Positions 6,587-11,378 of a stretch of DNA of 11,378 nucleotides are shown in pieces. A model generated the notes under the pieces. That model saw only the letters and a program-made list of their open reading frames with translations. It was not told the DNA's origin and did not search any database. The stretch lies in NCBI GenBank assembly GCA_030615565.1, contig JAUWZC010000055.1, forward strand, positions 1 through 11,378, in the 5' to 3' direction. The DNA comes from Desulfobacteraceae bacterium. GTDB taxonomy: Bacteria; Desulfobacterota; DSM-4660; Desulfatiglandales; B25-G16. Position numbers and translations under genes: made by a program. Every line of letters begins with the position of its first letter. Position 1 is the stretch's first letter.

Positions 6587-7237
6587 ATGGCCAGATGGGG
6601 GATGGTTATTGATGCAAAGAAATGTATCGGCTGCTGGGCCTGTACAATGGCCTGCATAGAGGAGCACTTTTTACCACCGAACATACTCTGGAATAGGGTA
6701 TTAATTGGCGAGTCAGGTAAATATCCGAGCGTTGTAAAGGAAATGTATCCTGTATTATGCAACCATTGTAAAGATGCAGTATGTGTAGAGGTCTGTCCTA
6801 CGGGCGCTACTTTTAAGAGAGAGGATGGTATTGTAGTCATTGATTATGATAAGTGCATGGGATGCAGGTACTGTCTAATAGCCTGTCCATACCAGCAGAG
6901 AACCCCTTATAAAGATGATAAAGCAGAATATTTTCCAGGGCAGGGCTTAACTCAATTTGAAATTCTAGGTAAAGAGATATATCCATTTCAGACAGGCACA
7001 GTGGTAAAGTGCAGTTTCTGTGTTGAAAGAATTGAAGAAGGACAAAAAAGGGGACTAAAACCGGGAGTGGATAGAGATGCAACACCAGCATGTGTAAACA
7101 TCTGTCCGGTTCAGGCCAGGATATTTGGCGACTTGGACAACCCATATAGCAATGTAGCAAAACTTATTAAAGAGCGAAAGGGATACCAGATGCATCCTGA
7201 ATTTGGTACTGACCCATCAGTTTATTACTTAGACTAA
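6587..7237 (+). CDS. Four-cluster [4Fe-4S] subunit of molybdoenzyme (NrfC/PsrB/PadC-like)
   Basis: The electron-wire subunit linking the molybdopterin catalytic subunit to the membrane anchor. Its 216 residues include 16 cysteines in four motifs: C13-C16-C19-C23; C58-C61-C66-C70; C90-C93-C96-C100; and C142-C145 with C169-C173. This is the standard pattern for this family and predicts four [4Fe-4S] clusters. There is no signal peptide and no transmembrane segment, so it should sit on the cytoplasmic side with its partner. The ATG at 6587 follows a consensus SD. It is 32 bp upstream of the catalytic-subunit gene. In phenylacetyl-CoA:acceptor oxidoreductase the equivalent is PadC; the neighbouring CoA-acylating 2-oxoacid oxidoreductase favours that role over polysulfide, nitrite or thiosulfate reduction. 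Confidence 0.88.
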   Translation: MARWGMVIDAKKCIGCWACTMACIEEHFLPPNILWNRVLIGESGKYPSVVKEMYPVLCNHCKDAVCVEVCPTGATFKREDGIVVIDYDKCMGCRYCLIACPYQQRTPYKDDKAEYFPGQGLTQFEILGKEIYPFQTGTVVKCSFCVERIEEGQKRGLKPGVDRDATPACVNICPVQARIFGDLDNPYSNVAKLIKERKGYQMHPEFGTDPSVYYLD

Positions 7238-7256
7238 GTTAATCGCTCACATGAAT

Positions 7257-7263
7257 GGAGGAG
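7257..7263 (+). promoter_or_regulatory. Ribosome-binding site fixing the molybdoenzyme start
   Basis: GGAGGAG lies 6 nt before ATG 7270. The upstream in-frame ATG at 7255 overlaps this SD and would add only five residues, so 7270 is preferred. Confidence 0.7.
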
Positions 7264-7269
7264 TCAGGC

Positions 7270-9882
7270 ATGGCAGAAAGTGTAGCGTACAAAGATAAGG
7301 TATGGGAAGATGTTTGGATCAACACTACCTGTGGTGCATGCTATTGTGGCTGTGGCTGTAGAGTGCGCAGGATAAATGGTGTGCCAGTTCAGATAGAAGG
7401 TATTCCTGGAAGTACAATGGGTGGAGAAGACGGTGGTCTATGTGGCAAGGGTGTAGCGAGCATTATGTATTACCATGATCCCAACCGACTAAAAAAACCC
7501 CTAAGGAGAACAAATCCTGAAAAGGGGATAGGCGTTGATCCAAAATGGAAAGAGATTTCCTGGGATGAGGCATTAGATGAGATTGCAGAAAGAATGAAAA
7601 AGATTTTAGCCGACAATCCAAATAAGATTTTAATCAGCAACTCAACACAGAGGGGCAGCGATGGACCCCACCAACACATCTATATGTTGGCAGCACTCTT
7701 TGGGCAACAAGCGAATGGGTGCTTTATAGTAGGTGGCGGGAGCCTGCACTGCGGCAACGCAGCCCACATGATGGGGGGGCTGATTCATGGTGCATGGTCA
7801 ATAGCGCCTGACTGGAGATATACAAAATACGTGATTAAGTTTGGATCGAGCAAGGGTACCGGATCGGGGCACTCAGCGATGACAAATGCCAGGTTAAGGG
7901 CTAAGGCTATAGAGAGAGGAGTAAAGGAAGTCGTTTTTGACCCAATGGCTAACTTTGCCGGTGGAAAGGCAACCGAATGGATACCCATTTTACCAGGGAC
8001 GGACTCGGCCGTAGCCTTGGCCATGTGCAACTACATCCTGAACGAATTAAAGGTCTATGATGCCTTGCACTTAAAGGCCAAGACAAATTTTCCCTATCTT
8101 ATTGGTCCTGACGGCAGGTATGTGAGAGATAAAGAGTCAGGCAAACCGTTAATCTTTGATGAACGGGAGAAAAAGATTAAGGTTTTTGATGCTCCAGGCA
8201 TAGGATATGATGACTATGAACTGGAAGGCGAATTCGAAGTATACGGCAAGAAATGCCGGCCAGCCTTCATGGCCTTAAAGGAACATTTAAAGCAATTTGG
8301 GCTGGAATGGGCCTCTGAAATCAGCACGGTTCCGGCTGAAACCATCAGGCGTATTGCAACCGAATGGGTGGAAAATGCCCAGATTGGCAGCACCATCATC
8401 ATTGAGGGAAAGACATTCCCATACAGGCCTGTGGCAGCTGTTATGTTCCGCGGGTCTCAAGGGCATACTAATGGTATTCACCAGGCAGCAACCATAGACC
8501 TGCTCAGCGAACTGGTGGGGGCAGAGGATGTCCCAGGCGGTACTATGGGCTGGCCAGCCATAAGAAGAAGGTACCCTGGTGGGAATTATGAACGAATTCC
8601 TAAAGTGGGGCCTGATGGGGTCATAATCCCCAGTATTTTTTTTGCTCATAGCCCATGGCCTCCCCACTTACCTGAAGTGCCATGTAAATCACCGGGCTGT
8701 GTAAAGTTCTGGCCCCATGCAACGATTGCCCACATCCCGTATGTCAGAGAACGGGAAGAGATCTGGAAAAAGCTGGGCATGACCGCAAAACCAGAGATGA
8801 CAATAGGCATTTCATGCAATTTTATAATCGATCAATGTGACTGGGAATCAACCGTTGAGTTGTTTAAGGATCAGTTTGTGGTTCAGTATGACATATGGGT
8901 CAATGAGACCGATCAGGCGGTAGCAGATATAGTCCTTCCTGATGTCAGCTACTTAGAAAAGGACAACTGGAGTTGCGAAATTGATGCCTACTTTTTCAGC
9001 CAGAGCCCTTCTTATGAGGACTGGTATGTCCACATGCAAAAACCGGTAGCTGAGCCAGTGGGTGAGAGCAGGTTCTTTATGGACGTTACATTAGAACTGC
9101 TCGAAAGAATTGGGTATAGGGATAAATATAACCAGATATTAAATGGCTATTATGGAATAGAAGATGAAGAGTTAAAGATAAAGCCGGGCGAGAAGCTAAA
9201 TTGGGCAGAGATAGGCAAGCGTGTGCTTAAGTGGGTTTATGGCAAAGATGCAGAGAAGATCCAAGAACAGGGCTATGCTACCTGGCATAAGCCTATAGAA
9301 GATACCTACTGGCGGTGGAATTTCAATTCAAGGGTTCCTGTCTATATGGAGTTTCTGATAAATGCAAGGGAAGAGGTGGAAAGAATTTGCAAAGAAGTAG
9401 ACCTGGATCTGGATTATGAACAATATACGCCTCTGGCCAGCTGGTTTTACCCCACCGTTTATGAAGATTTAGATGATGAATATGACATGATCGGGTTTTC
9501 CTACAGGGATATCTTACACACGAATAACACGACTTACCAAAACCCCTTGATGGATACAGTAAGCCAATTGTGTCCTTACACTTATACGATAACCATGAAT
9601 GAAGATGTTGCCAGGAAAAGAGGGCTCAAGGAAGGGGATGTGATATGGCTGGAAAACCGTTATGGTGCAAAAGAGAAAGGCGTACTTAAATATATGCAGG
9701 GCCAGCATCCCAGGACCCTGGGCATAGCTGGTCAGGGCGGTCTGTGGGCAGATGGTCGGCCCATTGCAAAAGGAAAAGGTGCCAATTTTTGTAAGTTACT
9801 GCCTACCTATCTGAGACACTATGAACCTGTTACAGGTAATATTGAGACAGCGGTAGCGCTAAAAGTATATGCAGAGGAATAG
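7270..9882 (+). CDS. Molybdopterin (bis-MGD) oxidoreductase catalytic subunit, PadB-like: putative arylacetyl-CoA:acceptor oxidoreductase
   Basis: A catalytic subunit of the DMSO-reductase superfamily, 870 residues from the preferred start. The N-terminal [4Fe-4S] motif is Cys21-x2-Cys24-x3-Cys28...Cys58 (CGACYCGC, then LCGKG), followed by the usual DPNRLKKPLRR and the WDEALDEIAERM helix. Two extra cysteines (26 and 30) lie inside the first motif. Cys161 in SLHCGNAAH is the likely Mo/W ligand. The C-terminal pterin-dinucleotide-binding domain runs from about 738 to the end. There is no twin-arginine signal, so the enzyme should act in the cytoplasm, unlike PsrA, PhsA and periplasmic formate dehydrogenases. 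Its companions (four-cluster protein and NrfD anchor) and the acylating 2-oxoacid oxidoreductase next door match phenylacetyl-CoA:acceptor oxidoreductase (PadBCD), which oxidises the alpha-CH2 of phenylacetyl-CoA to phenylglyoxylate with quinone as acceptor. Family is certain; substrate is inferred from context. Mo versus W cannot be told. Confidence 0.85.
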   Translation: MAESVAYKDKVWEDVWINTTCGACYCGCGCRVRRINGVPVQIEGIPGSTMGGEDGGLCGKGVASIMYYHDPNRLKKPLRRTNPEKGIGVDPKWKEISWDEALDEIAERMKKILADNPNKILISNSTQRGSDGPHQHIYMLAALFGQQANGCFIVGGGSLHCGNAAHMMGGLIHGAWSIAPDWRYTKYVIKFGSSKGTGSGHSAMTNARLRAKAIERGVKEVVFDPMANFAGGKATEWIPILPGTDSAVALAMCNYILNELKVYDALHLKAKTNFPYLIGPDGRYVRDKESGKPLIFDEREKKIKVFDAPGIGYDDYELEGEFEVYGKKCRPAFMALKEHLKQFGLEWASEISTVPAETIRRIATEWVENAQIGSTIIIEGKTFPYRPVAAVMFRGSQGHTNGIHQAATIDLLSELVGAEDVPGGTMGWPAIRRRYPGGNYERIPKVGPDGVIIPSIFFAHSPWPPHLPEVPCKSPGCVKFWPHATIAHIPYVREREEIWKKLGMTAKPEMTIGISCNFIIDQCDWESTVELFKDQFVVQYDIWVNETDQAVADIVLPDVSYLEKDNWSCEIDAYFFSQSPSYEDWYVHMQKPVAEPVGESRFFMDVTLELLERIGYRDKYNQILNGYYGIEDEELKIKPGEKLNWAEIGKRVLKWVYGKDAEKIQEQGYATWHKPIEDTYWRWNFNSRVPVYMEFLINAREEVERICKEVDLDLDYEQYTPLASWFYPTVYEDLDDEYDMIGFSYRDILHTNNTTYQNPLMDTVSQLCPYTYTITMNEDVARKRGLKEGDVIWLENRYGAKEKGVLKYMQGQHPRTLGIAGQGGLWADGRPIAKGKGANFCKLLPTYLRHYEPVTGNIETAVALKVYAEE

Positions 9883-10039
9883 GTGACAATGAGAAGGTGA
9901 TGGGTTAGGCATCTACACTCAGACACATGAATGAAAGTCTTTGGATTCTCTGATCCTTTTGGATACCTTAAAAATAGGAAGCATTAATGTCCAAGATCGA
10001 AAGGTAATAATTGTTCGTTAAAATTGGAGGTTAGATGTA
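9883..10039. other. Gap before the membrane-anchor gene
   Basis: These 157 bp separate the catalytic subunit from its anchor, wider than expected for genes of one complex. All frames are closed by stops within a few codons. A short GGAT...ATCC repeat near 9950 is too small to call. The stretch ends with GGAGG at 10026-10030, the SD of the anchor gene. No clear promoter or terminator was seen. Confidence 0.5.
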
Positions 10040-10912
10040 ATGTCAAGACTAATGAGCTATGAATGGATGACCAAATATACCCCACAGGAGGAATGGATTG
10101 AAGGGGGAGGAAAATTGATATGGTTAGCCCTCTTTTTTACGGAACTTGGTGCAGGGTTATTCTTCGTTTCTATTTTCTTTAAAAACCCGCTGGGAATGCT
10201 TTTAGGCTGGTTTATATGCCTTCTTCTTGGTGGTGGTTCTTTCTTGCTTCATATGGGAAAGCCGCTAAGAAGCTTCCGCTCTATCTTGAAACCTCAGACC
10301 TCGTGGATATCTCGAGGCGTGATATTCCTCACCCTTTTTGGTGCTATCGGAGCAGTTGAAATTTTTCTCACCTATTTAGCTCCTAACTTGGATCTATTAC
10401 TATTGCACGTGGTTATGTGTATTTTTTGTATTCTGGTAGCAATTTATGCTGGCATACTCATGAGCTATGTGAGGGCTATACCATTATGGGATACTGGTCT
10501 ATTGCCAATAACTTACCTTGTTGCTGGTCTTTGGGGTGGGGCTGAGCTTTTGTTAGGTATAAACCTTTTAACTGGCGTACCCATCGAAAGGATTGAGCTT
10601 TGGATTAAAGTGCTTTTACCGAGCTTTGCATTGGTTTTGGCGCTCTACCTGATTAGTGTTACGTCTTCATCAACAACAGGTTTGACATCTGTGAAAAGAA
10701 TTGTTTCTGGTGACCTTGCCATACACTTCTATTTGGGCGTTGTTATCATTGGCTTGGTATTTCCCGTTACCGTGGTGGTATACAGTATCTCTGTTAGTGC
10801 TACTTTGGTTGGATCACCTCTTTTTTTAGCTGCTATTGTCTGTGGCCTCATAGGTGATCTAACTATGCGCTATTGTATCATGAAAGGAGCTTTATATTCG
10901 CCACTCATTTAA
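10040..10912 (+). CDS. NrfD/PsrC-family membrane anchor and quinone-site subunit (PadD-like)
   Basis: An integral-membrane subunit that anchors the molybdoenzyme and exchanges electrons with the quinone pool. Its 290 residues contain about eight hydrophobic segments: 25-46, 51-72, 92-112, 119-141, 154-176, 188-208, 228-248 and 258-277. Family marks include HMGKPLRSFR (71-80), TSWISRG (87-93), and the YAGILMSYVRAIPLWDTGLL segment (136-155) that continues into a Gly-rich helix. No haem-ligand pattern stands out, in line with NrfD-type anchors. The ATG at 10040 follows GGAGG with 9-nt spacing. It lies 157 bp after the catalytic gene and 105 bp before a TetR-family regulator. Together with the two preceding genes it would make a complete cytoplasm-facing quinone-reducing complex, equivalent to PadD in phenylacetyl-CoA oxidation. 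Confidence 0.87.
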   Translation: MSRLMSYEWMTKYTPQEEWIEGGGKLIWLALFFTELGAGLFFVSIFFKNPLGMLLGWFICLLLGGGSFLLHMGKPLRSFRSILKPQTSWISRGVIFLTLFGAIGAVEIFLTYLAPNLDLLLLHVVMCIFCILVAIYAGILMSYVRAIPLWDTGLLPITYLVAGLWGGAELLLGINLLTGVPIERIELWIKVLLPSFALVLALYLISVTSSSTTGLTSVKRIVSGDLAIHFYLGVVIIGLVFPVTVVVYSISVSATLVGSPLFLAAIVCGLIGDLTMRYCIMKGALYSPLI

Positions 10913-11017
10913 GACAAGTCCATAAGGGAAATTAGCTAGCCCCTACTCATTTATTTATTATCAAGCGAAATCTAACATAACTTACTGGCTAAAGAAAAAA
11001 TTAAGAAAGGGGGGTGG

Positions 11018-11378
11018 ATGAAAAAATCTAATACAAAAGAAAGGATCTTAGAAAAAGCAATAGACCTTTTTTATGAATATGGCTTTGTAAAAGCCTCGAT
11101 CAGGGATATTGTTCGATCTGTAGGGATAACAAATTCTACAGTTTATATTCATTTTAGGAATAAAGATGAAATACTTTTTAGAATAATAGAGGAGATTGGT
11201 TCAATTCTCCTGCAAGAACTTCGCACTGTGATTAAAGAGCATGATGATCCTGTTGAATGTCTTCGAGAAATGATTTTCAGGCAAGTCTGCCTTATAAAGG
11301 AGAAGCGCAAAGAGATAAAGATTTACATTGAGGAACAATATCAATTACCAACCACTCTCCGAAAAGAATCAATAAAGC
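11018..11378 (+). CDS. TetR/AcrR-family transcriptional regulator (3' end outside window)
   Basis: The first 120 codons are visible; the gene continues past the window edge. The N-terminal DNA-binding domain is clear: ERILEKAIDLFYEYGF (about 8-23), then the helix-turn-helix ASIRDIVRSVGITNSTVYIHF (about 26-46; strong TetR signature with the Tyr-x-His-Phe end) and the NKDEIL that opens helix 4. The ligand-binding half begins at about 50 and is incomplete. ATG 11018 follows a purine tract, AAGGGGGGTGG. It lies on the same strand, 105 bp behind the anchor gene, with no clear terminator between, so it may be cotranscribed or have its own promoter. Aromatic and fatty-acid catabolic clusters often use TetR repressors released by CoA thioesters, so an arylacetyl-CoA or aroyl-CoA effector is a reasonable inference, not a demonstrated one. 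Confidence 0.88.
   Translation, partial: MKKSNTKERILEKAIDLFYEYGFVKASIRDIVRSVGITNSTVYIHFRNKDEILFRIIEEIGSILLQELRTVIKEHDDPVECLREMIFRQVCLIKEKRKEIKIYIEEQYQLPTTLRKESIK

Noticed and set aside
8287..8667. Reverse-strand 126-codon open frame
   Set aside because: Antisense to the conserved molybdopterin oxidoreductase; no motif of its own.
7270..9882. Assignment as polysulfide/thiosulfate reductase (PsrA/PhsA)
   Set aside because: The subunit set would fit, but there is no Tat signal and the neighbours are a CoA-acylating 2-oxoacid oxidoreductase rather than sulfur genes. Kept as the main alternative until a tree is made.
7270..9882. Assignment as pyrogallol transhydroxylase or acetylene hydratase
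   Set aside because: To my knowledge the transhydroxylase large subunit lacks the N-terminal Fe-S cluster and neither enzyme uses an NrfD anchor; here the cluster cysteines and the anchor are present.
10925..10944. Terminator after the NrfD gene (AGGG...CCCT)
   Set aside because: Only four base pairs with a 12-nt loop and no following T-run.
1..11378. tRNA, rRNA, CRISPR array, prophage or transposase genes
   Set aside because: None recognised on either strand; the only mobile-element hint is the inverted-repeat segment at 1414-1527.

Overview
The window is a one-direction (+ strand) catabolic cluster from a strictly anaerobic bacterium of moderate, somewhat AT-leaning base composition. Oxygen-sensitive ferredoxin-type enzymes, a molybdo/tungsto-enzyme and a TRAP transporter together suggest a Desulfobacterota-like sulfate reducer or syntroph. 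That placement is inference from gene content and protein style, not from a marker gene.

Layout: 1-308 is a non-coding leader with several Shine-Dalgarno-like tracts and a 12-bp palindrome. 309-3403 encodes a complete three-part TRAP transporter (periplasmic receptor, small permease, large permease). A 276-bp gap between receptor and small permease holds a 114-bp segment bounded by inverted repeats. 3474-6446 encodes, tightly packed, the gamma, delta, alpha and beta subunits of a four-subunit 2-oxoacid:ferredoxin oxidoreductase. 6587-10912 encodes a membrane-anchored molybdopterin enzyme: a four-cluster iron-sulfur subunit, a bis-MGD catalytic subunit without Tat signal, and an NrfD-type membrane anchor. 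A TetR-family regulator begins at 11018 and runs off the window end.

The most informative feature is the combination. A cytoplasm-facing, quinone-linked molybdoenzyme (Mo subunit + 4x[4Fe-4S] subunit + NrfD anchor) beside a CoA-acylating 2-oxoacid oxidoreductase is the architecture of anaerobic phenylacetate alpha-oxidation. In that pathway phenylacetyl-CoA:acceptor oxidoreductase (PadBCD) makes phenylglyoxylate, and phenylglyoxylate:acceptor oxidoreductase (PadE-I) makes benzoyl-CoA and CO2. I infer that this cluster imports an aryl- or other substituted acetate via TRAP and oxidises its CoA ester to a 2-oxoacid, then to an acyl-CoA one carbon shorter. The NAD-linked flavoprotein subunit (PadH) of the denitrifier enzyme is absent, which points to ferredoxin as the acceptor. 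No CoA ligase and no benzoyl-CoA reductase are in view, so the substrate is not proven. The individual family assignments are strong; the phenylacetate assignment is a contextual hypothesis.
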